From assembly GCA_039680175.1 (NCBI GenBank), contig JBDKTO010000111.1, forward strand, positions 1-54,302: 54,302 bases of DNA, in the 5' to 3' direction. The translations under genes were made by a program, and so were the position numbers. Source of the DNA: Veillonellales bacterium. GTDB taxonomy: Bacteria; Bacillota; Negativicutes; JAAYSF01. Of this stretch, positions 37,761 to 47,244 are shown in pieces (the stretch's first letter is position 1; the number at the start of each line of letters is the position of its first letter). The notes beneath the pieces are model-generated. The model made no database searches, was not told the DNA's origin, and saw only the letters and a list, made by a program, of their open reading frames with translations.

Positions 37761-38528
37761 GTGGAACATGTCAGTATCGAAATGTTGGCCTTTTTGATAA
37801 CCGCCGGTTTTATCGCCGCGTTTATTGATTCGGTGGTGGGCGGCGGCGGCCTGATCTCCCTGCCGGCTTTACTCCTGACCGGAATGCCTCCCCAAATGGC
37901 CTTAGGCAGCAATAAAATGGCCAGTGTGATGGGCAGCCTTACCAGCACACTGTCGTTTATGAAATCAGGGAAAATCGATTACACTCTGATTAAGTATCTG
38001 TTCCCGTTATCGTTAATCGGATCGGCCTTGGGCGTATATGTCGTGCAGCAAATTCCTTCTTCCTTCTTAAAGCCCCTGGTTGTTGTGCTGCTGATTGCGG
38101 TTACGATTTACAGCCTGATAAAAAAGGACTGGGGCAGCACGTCTACCTATGACGGCATCATCACTCCCCGGGTTGCCTGGATCGGCGGCCTTGCCGCCTT
38201 CTCCCTGGGTTTTTATGACGGCTTTTTTGGTCCCGGCGCCGGTTCTTTTATGCTTTTTTCCTTTCTCTTTATCGGCTTTGATTTCGTCGTTGCCGCCGGC
38301 AATGCCAGAGCCATCAATTTTGCCAGCAATATCGCCGCCGTCATCTCCTTCGGTCTAATCGGTTCAATTAATTTCTACTACAGTATCCCCATGGGTCTGG
38401 CTATGATTGCCGGGGCTTTCACCGGTTCCCGCCTGGCCATTTCCAAAGGCGCGTCCTATGTCCGCCCCCTGTTTATCAGCGTCTCCACCCTCTTAATCGG
38501 CAAGCAGTTATGGGACTTGCTGCATTGA
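37761..38528 (+). CDS. TauE/SafE (TSUP) family membrane transporter
   Basis: 255 residues with about eight hydrophobic segments. The family motif is VVGGGGLISLPALLLTGMPP followed by LGSNKMASVMGS near the N-terminus, repeated in weaker form as DGFFGPGAGSFM in the second half. TSUP members export sulfite, sulfoacetate or related organosulfur anions. The substrate here is not evident. It begins 6 bases after the cyclophilin stop and is probably cotranscribed. The GTG start is the best-placed one, although its ribosome site is weak. Confidence 0.88.
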   Translation: MEHVSIEMLAFLITAGFIAAFIDSVVGGGGLISLPALLLTGMPPQMALGSNKMASVMGSLTSTLSFMKSGKIDYTLIKYLFPLSLIGSALGVYVVQQIPSSFLKPLVVVLLIAVTIYSLIKKDWGSTSTYDGIITPRVAWIGGLAAFSLGFYDGFFGPGAGSFMLFSFLFIGFDFVVAAGNARAINFASNIAAVISFGLIGSINFYYSIPMGLAMIAGAFTGSRLAISKGASYVRPLFISVSTLLIGKQLWDLLH

Positions 38529-38537
38529 GGAGAGGAG

Positions 38538-38575
38538 GGCTCATGGCTCATGGCTCATAGCACTTGGCACTTGGG
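38538..38575. repeat. heptamer array: GGCTCAT x3 followed by AGCACTT-GGCACTT
   Basis: Three exact GGCTCAT copies (38538-38558) run directly into AGCACTT and GGCACTT in the same 7-base register, just after the TSUP gene stop. They share the pattern RGCNCWT with the arrays at 26414 and 43426. Confidence 0.75.
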
Positions 38576-38805
38576 GTATTGGGGTATGATCATTCCCCTC
38601 CACGTTTTTAGGGTTCGTCAGTCGAATTATGCAGAGCGGGGGTGGCGCGAAGCGACGGGGTGTGTACGGGTTGGCTCCTGGCACATGGCTAATTGTCGTT
38701 GCAGGAGCAGCGAGACGATCTCCGCGAGTTTTTGCCTCCATCCATCTTTTGAATCGCCACGGCAAGCGGCCTGCGATGACACCTGATTTGATTTTAGCCC
38801 TTAGC

Positions 38806-38834
38806 GGCCCGGCTTTTCTGCCGGGCCTTTTTTT
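38806..38834 (+). terminator. strong terminator upstream of the PrkA operon
   Basis: GGCCCGGC and GCCGGGCC flank TTTTCT and are followed by seven T residues. It ends transcription from the cyclophilin-TSUP unit. Confidence 0.92.
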
Positions 38835-38983
38835 GCCTGTTTACATAGGGACTGCCAGCGTTCCAAAAATTCCTGGCGGGGCATACAATAGGGTAGCTTC
38901 ATGTTGCAAGAAGAAGCTGACCTATTTTTGCCTGACCGGTAATACATTATACTAAGTCAGCTACAAGAAGGGAGCGTAAATGC

Positions 38984-40915
38984 ATGGCCGATTTTGATTT
39001 TACCGCCTTTATAAAAAAGGACCGGGAAGAGCGGCAGCAACGGCCTTTCTCCGGTACTCTGCTGGATTACCTGACGCTAGTGAAAAATGACCCCCGCCGC
39101 GAATCAATGCTGGCCCACCAGCGCTTGTACGAACTGCTGACAGCGCCCGGGGTGGAAGTGATCCAAACGGAAGAACAGCCCCGCTTAAAGAAGCTTTACG
39201 GCAGCGATACCCTGAAACGCTATGCTTTTTTTAAAAATGATTTCTTTGGCATTGATAACAGCATCATGAAAATTATGCGTTACTTTCACTCCGCCGCCAT
39301 GCAAGGCGAAGAATCCCGCCAGGTACTGTACCTGGTAGGGCCGGTAGGTGCCGGTAAATCCTCGCTGATGGAAGCCTTTAAACGTGCTTTGGAAACCAGC
39401 CCGCCTATTTTTGTAATACAAGGCTGCCCAATGCGGGAAACGCCGCTCCACCTGATCCCCAAACACCTGCGGCCGGAATTTGAAAACAGGCTGGGCCTAA
39501 AAATAGAAGGCGACCTTTGCCCCCTCTGCCGTTATCGCCTTAAAACCGACTACAACGGTGAATTTGAACGTTTCCCGGTTGCAGCCGCCGGATTTTCCAT
39601 CCGCTCGCGCAAAGGCATCGGCGTTGTTCCGCCGGTGGATCCCAATAATCAGGATACTTCGGTTCTTATCGGCTCGGTAGATATCTCCAAGCTGGATTTG
39701 TACGCCGAAGACGACCCCCGGGTTCTGTCCTTAAACGGCGCTTTTAATGTTGGCAACCGGGGCATTGTTGAATTTATTGAGGTGTTCAAAAATGAAGTGG
39801 AATATCTCCATGCCATGATTACCGCCACCCAGGAAAAATCCATTCCCTCTCCCGGCAAAGGGCCGATGATCTATTTTGACGGCATTATCCTGGCCCACTC
39901 CAATGAAGCCGAATGGAACAAATTCAAATCCGATCATACCAACGAAGCCATTCTGGACCGAATTGTAAAGGTGGAAGTTCCTTACTGCCTGGAACTGGCT
40001 GAAGAAGTCAAAATTTATCGCAAAATTCTCCGCAACAGCAGTTTTGACGCTCATATCGCCCCTCATACCATTGAAATGGCCTCTATGTTTGCCATTCTCA
40101 CCCGCCTCACTCCCTCCAACAAGGTAGACACCTTAACCAAGTTAAAAATCTACAACGGAGAAGAAATTGTCGAACAGGGTTCCACCAAGAAGGTCGATAT
40201 CTTAGAACTGCGGGAAGAAGCCCAGCGGGAAGGTATGACCGGTATTTCCACCCGGTTTATTATGAAAGCCATTGACACGGCTTTGTCCGAATCGGAAAAC
40301 AATTGCATCAATCCCCTGGCAGTTCTTGACACCCTGATCAAAGCCACCAAAGAATTGTCGGTGGCCGACGATGAAAAAAAACGTTACTTGGGCTTCCTGC
40401 AGGATACGGTCAAAAAAGAATATCATAAAATTTTAGAAAAAGAAGTGACCCGGGCTTTTATTCACGGCTACCGGGAGCAGGCTGAAATCCTATTTAACAA
40501 CTATCTGGACCATGCCGAAGCCTTTGTCAATTCCACCAAGCTGAAAGATAAAAATACCGGAGAAGACCTGCCACCCGACAATAAATTCCTCCAATCCATC
40601 GAAGAGCAAATCGGCATTACCGGAACCGCCGCTTTAGGCTTTCGCCAGGATGTTGCCGCTTATATGTTCTCCCTCCTCCGTAACCACGGTAAAATCGACT
40701 ATCGCAGCTACGAGCCTTTGAAAGAGGCCATCGAAAAAAAGCTCACCGCTTCGGTAAAAGAACTGTCCCGCATCATTACCAAGGCACGGGTTCGCGACCG
40801 GGATCAGGACAGCAAATATAACGCCATGGTGGAGGAAATGAAACAGAGCGGCTACTGCGATCACTGCTGCAATGTCATTTTAAAATACGCGGCTAATAAC
40901 CTCTGGAAGGATTGA
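38984..40915 (+). CDS. prkA: PrkA-family AAA+ serine protein kinase
   Basis: 643 residues. The AAA+ domain carries Walker A GPVGAGKSS near residue 125, preceded by the PrkA-typical FFGIDNSIMKIMRYFHSAAM. The C-terminal part (GTAALGFRQDVAAYMFSLLR; IDYRSYEPLKEAIEKKL) is the region linked to kinase activity. In Bacillus PrkA acts in sporulation; in Escherichia coli the homologue YeaG acts in nitrogen and stress adaptation. It is the first gene of the conserved trio with YhbH and SpoVR. AGAAGGGAGCGTAAATGC precedes the ATG. Confidence 0.94.
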   Translation: MADFDFTAFIKKDREERQQRPFSGTLLDYLTLVKNDPRRESMLAHQRLYELLTAPGVEVIQTEEQPRLKKLYGSDTLKRYAFFKNDFFGIDNSIMKIMRYFHSAAMQGEESRQVLYLVGPVGAGKSSLMEAFKRALETSPPIFVIQGCPMRETPLHLIPKHLRPEFENRLGLKIEGDLCPLCRYRLKTDYNGEFERFPVAAAGFSIRSRKGIGVVPPVDPNNQDTSVLIGSVDISKLDLYAEDDPRVLSLNGAFNVGNRGIVEFIEVFKNEVEYLHAMITATQEKSIPSPGKGPMIYFDGIILAHSNEAEWNKFKSDHTNEAILDRIVKVEVPYCLELAEEVKIYRKILRNSSFDAHIAPHTIEMASMFAILTRLTPSNKVDTLTKLKIYNGEEIVEQGSTKKVDILELREEAQREGMTGISTRFIMKAIDTALSESENNCINPLAVLDTLIKATKELSVADDEKKRYLGFLQDTVKKEYHKILEKEVTRAFIHGYREQAEILFNNYLDHAEAFVNSTKLKDKNTGEDLPPDNKFLQSIEEQIGITGTAALGFRQDVAAYMFSLLRNHGKIDYRSYEPLKEAIEKKLTASVKELSRIITKARVRDRDQDSKYNAMVEEMKQSGYCDHCCNVILKYAANNLWKD

Positions 40916-40920
40916 ATCAT

Positions 40921-42102
40921 ATGGCTGTTTTAAAAGACAACGGAGCGAGCCGCTCCGACCGATCCCAATGGGATCGCAAGCGGCACCGCCGGTTACTACA
41001 GGACGCCATTAAGGACAATATCGGCGATCTCATCTCCCAGGAAGATATCATCGGCCAAAGTAAGGATAAAACATTCAAAATTCCAATCCGGGGTATCAAA
41101 GAGTACCAGTTTATTTACGGTCAAAACAGCGATGGCGCCACTGCCGGCACCGGCAAAGAAAAAAAAGGCCAAATTGTCGGCAGAGTAAGCGGCCAGCCCC
41201 AGGATGGCCAAGGCCAGGCCGGCAGCCAGCCCGGGGAGGACATGTATGAAACGGAAATCACCATGGATGAAATCGTTTCTTACTTATTTGAAGAACTGAA
41301 CTTACCGGATATGGATCAGAAAAAATACGGCCTGATTGAAACCATACACCGGTTTAAGCATTTAGGCTACCAGCGAAAAAGCATTCCGCCCCGTCTGGCA
41401 AAAAAACGTACCGTAGTGGAAAAGCTAAAGCGGGAACAAAGCCTGAAACGAAATCAGCCGGAAGAATGCGGCACCGATCTGCCGGATCGCATTCCTTTTC
41501 GGGAAGAGGATCTCCGCTACCACCGGGTCAAAGATGTGACTCATCGCCACGCCAATGCCGTCGTTATCTGCATTATGGATACCTCCGGCTCAATGGATGA
41601 AACCAAAAAATATCTGGCTCGCAGCTTTTACTTTCTCTTGTACCAATTTGTCCGCTGGCGGTATGAACACGTTGATGTGGTGTTCATCGCCCATACCACC
41701 GAAGCCAAAGAAGTCCCCCAATGGGAATTTTTTCATCACAGTGAAGTTGGCGGTACCGCCATCAGCAGCGGTTACGCTAAAGCTCTCGAGATCATCGACC
41801 GGCGCTACAATCCGAATATTTGGAATATCTACGCCTTTCATTGCTCTGACGGCGACAATTGGAGCGAAGACAACGCCAAAGCGATTGAACTGGCACAGAA
41901 GCTATGTGATGTATCCAACCTGTTCGGCTACGGTGAAATTGCCTGCAATCAACAATGGAACACCACTATCCGGCGGGATTTTGAACACTCTGTCACATCT
42001 CCCCACTTTGCCATTGCCGTAATCAGCAAAAAAGAAGATATCTGGCCATCATTTAAAACCATCCTGGATAAACAAATCATAACCGGAGGTGACAGTTCAT
42101 GA
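40921..42102 (+). CDS. yhbH: YhbH/YeaH family protein (DUF444)
   Basis: About 393 residues. The N-terminus is charged (SDRSQWDRKRHRRLL), then comes the IPIRGIKEYQFIYG block. A von Willebrand A-like fold follows, with the metal-ion motif IMDTSGSMDE and later GGTAISSGYAKALEI. The family is encoded next to PrkA and SpoVR in spore formers and enterobacteria. Its biochemical role is unknown. ATG 40921 is chosen because GGAAGG is 10 bases upstream; a TTG at 40912 is too close to it. Confidence 0.92.
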   Translation: MAVLKDNGASRSDRSQWDRKRHRRLLQDAIKDNIGDLISQEDIIGQSKDKTFKIPIRGIKEYQFIYGQNSDGATAGTGKEKKGQIVGRVSGQPQDGQGQAGSQPGEDMYETEITMDEIVSYLFEELNLPDMDQKKYGLIETIHRFKHLGYQRKSIPPRLAKKRTVVEKLKREQSLKRNQPEECGTDLPDRIPFREEDLRYHRVKDVTHRHANAVVICIMDTSGSMDETKKYLARSFYFLLYQFVRWRYEHVDVVFIAHTTEAKEVPQWEFFHHSEVGGTAISSGYAKALEIIDRRYNPNIWNIYAFHCSDGDNWSEDNAKAIELAQKLCDVSNLFGYGEIACNQQWNTTIRRDFEHSVTSPHFAIAVISKKEDIWPSFKTILDKQIITGGDSS

Positions 42103-43400
42103 ACGGTTATGACCTCAAAGACCTGGAACTCTGGAACAGCCGGATAGAAGAATTGGTCGGGCAAGCCGGACTGAACTGTTATGAACAGCATTTTGAAATC
42201 TGCAGCTATGAAGATATGCTGTGCTATGAAGCCTATGCCGGCATGCCTTCCCATTACCCCCATTGGAGCTTCGGCAAAACTTATGAGCGGCAAAAAACTT
42301 TCTATCAATACAACCTGGTAGGTCTGCCCTATGAAATGGTCATCAATTCCGATCCCTGCCTCGCTTATCTCATGCAGGACAACACCCTGGCCCTGCAAAT
42401 CTTAACGATGGCCCATGTGTATGGCCACAATGATTTTTTTAAAAATAACCGGCTGTTTCAAACCGCCACCCGCGCGGAATTAACGGTAGAACTGTTTAAA
42501 GTCCACGCTAACCGGGTACGGGAATACCTGCATGATCCTTTTATCGGCCCGGAAAAAGTGGAACGAGTCCTGGACGCCGCCCATGCCCTGCGGTTTCAAA
42601 CCGACCGGCAGCTCCGACAGCATCCCGCCGACCGCAAACAACTGGCGAAAGAAGCCGCCGATCCCATCCCGGAGCGACTGAAGACCGATTTGCTGGGTTT
42701 CTTGGCGGAACGCGGCACCCTCACCGGCTGGGAACAGGATCTGGTGAATATCGTCCGGGAAGAAACCAGCTATTTTATCCCCCAAATCGAAACCAAAATT
42801 ATGAACGAAGGCTGGGCCAGCTACTGGCACTACCGGCTGCTCAATGAACTCAGCCTGCCCCCCTCCCTGCATTTGGAATTCCTCCAGCGGCACAACTTGG
42901 TTGTCAGACCACACGAAGGACGCATCAACCCTTACTTTATCGGCTTTAAGCTATTCGAATACCTAGCTCGCCAGCCGGACGGAGCAGCCAAGATCAGAGA
43001 AATCCGGGCCCAGGAACGAGACCAGTCTTTTCTGCGACGCTATTTCAATCAGGAACTGTGCGAAATATTGCATTTATTTTCATTTACCGTCCGGGGCGGC
43101 GATATCATTGTCACCGATATCGCCGATGAAGCCGGCTGGCAGCATATACGAAACGAACTCATTAACAGCACCGGACTGGCGGCCATTCCCCTGATTCATC
43201 CCATTGCCGTAGAAAAGGGCACGCTGATCCTGGAACATGTCTTTGACGGCCGGGAACTGGAATTAACCTACGCCAAAGAAACACTGAAATCCGTTGCGGA
43301 ACTATGGGGAAACAAAGTCGAACTGAAAACCAAGCTGCATGAAAAAGATAAAGTAATCACCTGCAATGAAGACAAACTGGTGCTGGTGCTGGACGGGTAG
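42099..43400 (+). CDS. spoVR: SpoVR family protein
   Basis: 433 residues. MAHVYGHNDFFKNN and NEGWASYWHYRLL are the family hallmarks, as are NPYFIGFKLFEYLARQPD and ETSYFIPQIETKIM. SpoVR is needed for cortex formation in Bacillus subtilis and is the third member of the PrkA-YhbH-SpoVR operon. The ATG overlaps the yhbH stop by 4 bases. Confidence 0.94.
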   Translation: MNGYDLKDLELWNSRIEELVGQAGLNCYEQHFEICSYEDMLCYEAYAGMPSHYPHWSFGKTYERQKTFYQYNLVGLPYEMVINSDPCLAYLMQDNTLALQILTMAHVYGHNDFFKNNRLFQTATRAELTVELFKVHANRVREYLHDPFIGPEKVERVLDAAHALRFQTDRQLRQHPADRKQLAKEAADPIPERLKTDLLGFLAERGTLTGWEQDLVNIVREETSYFIPQIETKIMNEGWASYWHYRLLNELSLPPSLHLEFLQRHNLVVRPHEGRINPYFIGFKLFEYLARQPDGAAKIREIRAQERDQSFLRRYFNQELCEILHLFSFTVRGGDIIVTDIADEAGWQHIRNELINSTGLAAIPLIHPIAVEKGTLILEHVFDGRELELTYAKETLKSVAELWGNKVELKTKLHEKDKVITCNEDKLVLVLDG

Positions 43401-43425
43401 GGGGAAGCAGCGCAGGGTGCAGGGG

Positions 43426-43485
43426 GCATAGCTCACGGCTCATGGCGCATAGCACTTGACACTTGGCGCTTGGCGCTTGGCACTG
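43426..43485. repeat. degenerate heptamer array after spoVR
   Basis: Units such as AGCTCAC, GGCTCAT, GGCGCAT, AGCACTT, GACACTT and GGCGCTT x2 follow one another in a 7-base register. They share RGCNCWT with two other loci in the window. Confidence 0.65.
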
Positions 43486-43521
43486 GTGCTGGCGCTGGCG
43501 CTCTCGGTCCTCAGCCTTACA

Positions 43522-43548
43522 AAAAAGTTCGCCTGTCTACGCAGGCGA
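43522..43548 (-). terminator. terminator of the sensor kinase gene, containing its stop codon in the loop
   Basis: On the minus strand TCGCCTG and CAGGCGA flank the loop CGTAGA and are followed by ACTTTTTTG. The kinase stop codon TAG lies inside that loop. Confidence 0.85.
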
Positions 43549-45801
43549 GCTTTGCAATTTATAGACGGGAAACCGTATGTAAAAGGTAGTCCCTTCCGGC
43601 CCCGTATCCAATTCGATCGTGGCGCCATGCCGGTTGGCGATACTGTAGCAGACCGCCAGTCCCAAACCGGTTCCCTGCTCCTTCGTCGTAAAGAAAGGCG
43701 TCCCCAGTTTATCCACCACCTCGGCCGGTATTCCCGGCCCTTCATCCTGCACCGCCAACACCACATCGTTTTTTTCGGCAAAAGTTTTAATTGTCAGCGT
43801 ACCATGTTCCATCATCGCTTCCAGCCCATTGCGGGCCAGATTAAGAATTAGCTGGCGGATTTCCTTCTCATCCGCTAAAATAGCCGGCAATGACGCCAAA
43901 TCAACCGCTACATTCTTATCCTTAAGCATGGCGTCGGCTTTAATGAGGGGATGAAGCGCTCTCACCACCTTATCCAAGTTCATTTCCTGCAAATTGACCG
44001 CCTTATTTTTTGCCAGGGACAAAAACTCGCTAATGATGGAGTTAGCCCGATCCAACTCACTAATCATCAGATTAAAATACTCGGCTTGCCGGGAATCTTT
44101 ATTTTTGCGTCCCAGCATTTGTAAAAATCCCCGTACAGTGGTCATGGGATTACGAACTTCATGCCCGATACTAGCAGCCATCTCTCCGACCAAATCCAGC
44201 CGGTCAAACCGAGCCATTTCCTTTTCCATTTGCCGGCGCTCGGTAATGTCCCGGGTAATCCGCAGCAATGTCTGAATCGAACCATCCCCTGCAAACTCAG
44301 GCACCACCCGTGAATTATACGTTCGCTGGCCCCGGGGCGTATTATATTCAAAAATCAGTTCCTTGGGCTCTCCCGTTTCGAATATTGCCTGCAAATTTTT
44401 TTCCCAATACGCACAATAACTTTCCGTCAGTCCAATCTCACGGCTGGTTTTACCGATAAAACGGGTATGAGAAATGCCGGTTTGAACATAAATCGCCGGA
44501 TTGACATAGACAAAGCGCAGGCTGCGATCAAACCGGGAAATAATATCCGGCGTGTTTTCCAGCAGGGTAGTCAGTTCCTGCTCATGCTGACGCAGAGCCG
44601 CTTCCGCTTTTTTCCGAACGTTAATCTCTTGCTGCAATTCGCTGGTCCGCGCTTTAATTATCGTTTTTAGCCTTTCTTGATTATTCTGCAGGGCTGATGC
44701 CGCTTGGTTTAAGGTCCGGAATAGCTGTTCGAACTCCAATGAAGCAGCCGAAATTTCTCTTTCAGAAATACGGTAGTTATACTTCCTGGTCTTTAGCTGC
44801 TCCGAAGCATACAGCAGAGAAGCGATTGGCTGGTTGATACTCTTTACCATCATTAAAGACAACGGCAGCGCTAAAAGGAATACCGCCGATAAGCATAGCG
44901 CCATCTTCAGCAGACCGACTATGCCCGGAAGCAAGGCTTGCTGTTCCTCAATCTCGCAAACCAGCCCCCAATTTAGATCCTCCAGCCAACGGTACGCACC
45001 GATTACCTTCAGCCCCCGGTCATTGATATAGGTCGCCACCCCGCTTTTCCCTTCCAAAACGTTGTCAATCCCTACGCTGTGAACTGTTTCGCTGATTTTA
45101 AAATATTCCGGCTGACCGGATTCACCGATTTTTCCGCTGGGTTCCGTTTTAATCAACCGGGATCCCAGCCGATGTACCAGATAGCTCTTGCAGGTTTCGT
45201 GCAAGGGAAATTGATTGACAATGCTGCTGAGCATTCCCATATCCACAGTACCTACTATTACTCCGTTAAACTCACCGGCTGAATTATAGACCGGAGATGA
45301 AAAAACCATCCGCGGCATGTCGCTGGCCCGGGAAATGGTCAAGTCAGTGATGTGATCCGATCCCATTTGCGCCGTCTTGACAAATTCCCGATCATGAATA
45401 TCCAGCCCCGATGGATATCTTGTATCCACTGTCACAATACCGTTGCGATTGACATAACAAATATTATGAAACTGCTGCTCGTTTTCCAACGCGGCCCGGA
45501 AATTCTGCTTCATTGCCGCCGCATCATAAGTTCTGGTGTCATAAGATTGAGCTATACTGCGGATCTGAGCCGAATGCCGGTTGACCAAGGCCTGCAGAAT
45601 TTGCTGCTGCATTGCCAATTGCTGTTCCATCTGAACCATGATCCGACTGCGTTCGGCTTTGACTTGTCCCAGGGAAAATGCAGTCAGAATCAACAGACTG
45701 GGAACCACCATCAATAAAATTCCCCAGACCCAAAGCCGCCGGCTTAACGTCCGGGGAAGCAGCAGCCGAACAGCCCTGGTCACCCCCTCCCTTGTCACCA
45801 T
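43537..45801 (-). CDS. membrane sensor histidine kinase (Cache-HAMP-PAS-HisKA-HATPase)
   Basis: 754 residues. A first membrane helix (WVWGILLMVVPSLLILTAFS) is followed by an extracytoplasmic Cache-type domain with SGLDIHDREFVKTAQ and FSSPVYNSAGEFNGVIVGTV. A second helix, HAMP linker and coiled coil come next. The PAS domain reads LLENTPDIISRFDRSLRFVY. The H-box is SIGHEVRNPMTTVRGFLQML and the ATPase ends in GTGLGLAVCYSIANRHGA. This H-box and layout are common in sporulation kinases. No response regulator is adjacent. The start is set by GAAGGGGGTAAAA before the ATG at 45801. Confidence 0.92.
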   Translation of the reverse strand: MVTREGVTRAVRLLLPRTLSRRLWVWGILLMVVPSLLILTAFSLGQVKAERSRIMVQMEQQLAMQQQILQALVNRHSAQIRSIAQSYDTRTYDAAAMKQNFRAALENEQQFHNICYVNRNGIVTVDTRYPSGLDIHDREFVKTAQMGSDHITDLTISRASDMPRMVFSSPVYNSAGEFNGVIVGTVDMGMLSSIVNQFPLHETCKSYLVHRLGSRLIKTEPSGKIGESGQPEYFKISETVHSVGIDNVLEGKSGVATYINDRGLKVIGAYRWLEDLNWGLVCEIEEQQALLPGIVGLLKMALCLSAVFLLALPLSLMMVKSINQPIASLLYASEQLKTRKYNYRISEREISAASLEFEQLFRTLNQAASALQNNQERLKTIIKARTSELQQEINVRKKAEAALRQHEQELTTLLENTPDIISRFDRSLRFVYVNPAIYVQTGISHTRFIGKTSREIGLTESYCAYWEKNLQAIFETGEPKELIFEYNTPRGQRTYNSRVVPEFAGDGSIQTLLRITRDITERRQMEKEMARFDRLDLVGEMAASIGHEVRNPMTTVRGFLQMLGRKNKDSRQAEYFNLMISELDRANSIISEFLSLAKNKAVNLQEMNLDKVVRALHPLIKADAMLKDKNVAVDLASLPAILADEKEIRQLILNLARNGLEAMMEHGTLTIKTFAEKNDVVLAVQDEGPGIPAEVVDKLGTPFFTTKEQGTGLGLAVCYSIANRHGATIELDTGPEGTTFYIRFPVYKLQSSPA

Positions 45802-45819
45802 TTTTACCCCCTTCACTGC

Positions 45820-46013
45820 CATTTTGTCGCTAACGCGGACGACAAAACGTTGTCCCTTCCGCCTGATAACAATTATAACTGTTGCCTGATGCCGGTTGAC
45901 AATCCAATAACATACCGCCAGTCCCAGTCCGGTCCCCTTTTCTTTGTTTGTAGTATTGTTTCACAATTCGCCGCCATTTCCCTGCCGATATATTGTCGAA
46001 TCCTGCCGTCATG
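45820..46013 (-). pseudogene. decayed C-terminal fragment of a second histidine kinase
   Basis: Read on the minus strand, DGRIRQYIGREMAANC resembles the DEGPGIPAEVVDKLG (G1) block of the neighbouring kinase. After a frameshift, KEKGTGLGLAVCYWIVNRHQ matches its G2 block KEQGTGLGLAVCYSIANRHG almost exactly. The fragment has a stop codon and lacks everything upstream of the ATPase end. It runs in frame into the intact kinase's start region. It looks like the tail of a paralogue left after tandem duplication and deletion. Confidence 0.75.
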
Positions 46014-46023
46014 GTTTTTTTTG

Positions 46024-46054
46024 TAAAAAAAAGCGTCCCTCGTGGGATCGCTTT
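46024..46054 (-). terminator. terminator of the butyrate kinase gene
   Basis: On the minus strand AGCGATCCC and GGGACGCT flank ACGA (one bulge) and are followed by eight T residues. Confidence 0.88.
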
Positions 46055-46071
46055 TCTGATTTCACTGCTTT

Positions 46072-47133
46072 TTAATATTCTTTTGCCGTTTCTTCGCCGT
46101 TCAGCACCCGGCAGGCGCCTTCGGCCAAGGCTCGCAATTCATCCTCACCGGGAATAACTTCCACCGGAGCAATAAAGGAAACATATTCTTTCACTCTTGA
46201 CGTCAGGTACTGGGAGTAGGCAATCCCGCCGGTAAGAATGATCGCATCCACTTTGCCATAAACCGGCACAGCGGCTGCGGCAATACTTTTAGCGATTTGA
46301 TAAATCATCGCCTGATAAATAAGTTCGGCCTTACGATCGCCTGTCTGAATCCGCCTTTCCACTTCCCGGGCATCATTTGTACCCAGATGAGCCACTAGTC
46401 CGCCCTTGCCGGCCAGCATTTTCTCCACTTCCGCCAGCGTTAAGCCCTGGATAGCCGCCGCAAACTTGCCGGACTGTACCGTACCGACCCGTTCCGGCGA
46501 AAAAGGGCCTTCCCCGTTTAAAGCATTATTGACTTCCACCGCCCGTCCTTTTTTATGACAGCCGACGGAGATACCGCCGCCTAAATGGACAACAATTAAA
46601 TTCATATCTTCGTAGGTCCGACCTACTTTTTTAGCGAACCTTCTGGCAACTGCTTTCTGGTTTAAAGCGTGCCAAATCACGATCCGTTCCCATTTCGGAC
46701 TGCCGCTGATCCGCGCCACCGGTTCCAATTCGTCCACAACTCCCGGATCCACGATAAAACTGGGACAGCCTGCCTCCCGGGCGATCTTTTCCGCCAAAAT
46801 CGCCCCCAAATTACAGGCATGGGCACTGTAACGGGCGCTTTTCAAATCAGCCAGCATTGCCTCATTTACCCGGTATGTACCGCTGGTTACCGGCCGCGTT
46901 AAGCCGCCTCTGCCGACAACGGCGGCAAGCTCCTGAAGATTTACTGCATGAGCCACCAAAAATTCATTGATTTTTCCCAAACGATACTCCAATTGATCCA
47001 TTATGCAGGCAAAGCCGGCGACTTCCGCTGCACTATGACTCAAATGCTGGCTCAGCCTTTCGGTCGTATCCTCATAAATACCGATTTTGGTCGACGTTGA
47101 CCCCGGATTAATCACAAGAATTTTATGTCCCAT
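46072..47133 (-). CDS. buk: butyrate kinase
   Basis: 353 residues of the acetate and sugar kinase superfamily. INPGSTSTKIGIY is the N-terminal phosphate-binding segment, VVHLGGGISVG the second ATP motif and AIILTGGIAYSQYL the adenosine motif. VVGRGGLTRPVTSGTYRVNE distinguishes Buk from acetate kinase. It converts butyryl phosphate to butyrate with ATP formation; branched-chain acyl phosphates are also used by relatives. Its usual partner ptb is not in this window, so specificity is less certain. CGGAGGTTATACAGTC precedes the ATG. Confidence 0.9.
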   Translation of the reverse strand: MGHKILVINPGSTSTKIGIYEDTTERLSQHLSHSAAEVAGFACIMDQLEYRLGKINEFLVAHAVNLQELAAVVGRGGLTRPVTSGTYRVNEAMLADLKSARYSAHACNLGAILAEKIAREAGCPSFIVDPGVVDELEPVARISGSPKWERIVIWHALNQKAVARRFAKKVGRTYEDMNLIVVHLGGGISVGCHKKGRAVEVNNALNGEGPFSPERVGTVQSGKFAAAIQGLTLAEVEKMLAGKGGLVAHLGTNDAREVERRIQTGDRKAELIYQAMIYQIAKSIAAAAVPVYGKVDAIILTGGIAYSQYLTSRVKEYVSFIAPVEVIPGEDELRALAEGACRVLNGEETAKEY

Positions 47134-47244
47134 GACTGTATAACCTCCGTCGAATATTTTCTTACGCCAACTGCCGTCAGCAAACCATTACCAGTATAGC
47201 GTATATTCTCCCGGGATTAAAGTCCAAATATCCCCTGGGAACAA

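Larger units (their letters stand above)
38529..38983. other. intergenic region between the TSUP and PrkA genes
   Basis: No convincing gene is present. The region contains the heptamer array (38538-38575) and a GC-rich stretch (38625-38700) with GGGGTGGCGCGAAGCGACGG that looks like a dispersed intergenic repeat. It also holds a strong terminator (38806-38834). The stretch 38840-38970 presumably holds the promoter of the PrkA operon. Confidence 0.55.

Noticed and set aside
38541-38955. Short reading frames on both strands between TSUP and PrkA
   Set aside because: They cover repeats and a terminator, are rich in Arg and Pro from GC-rich DNA, and lack ribosome sites.
45830-46012. A 60-codon gene before the sensor kinase
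   Set aside because: That frame has no homology, whereas the other frames carry kinase ATPase motifs; it is a shadow over the pseudogene.
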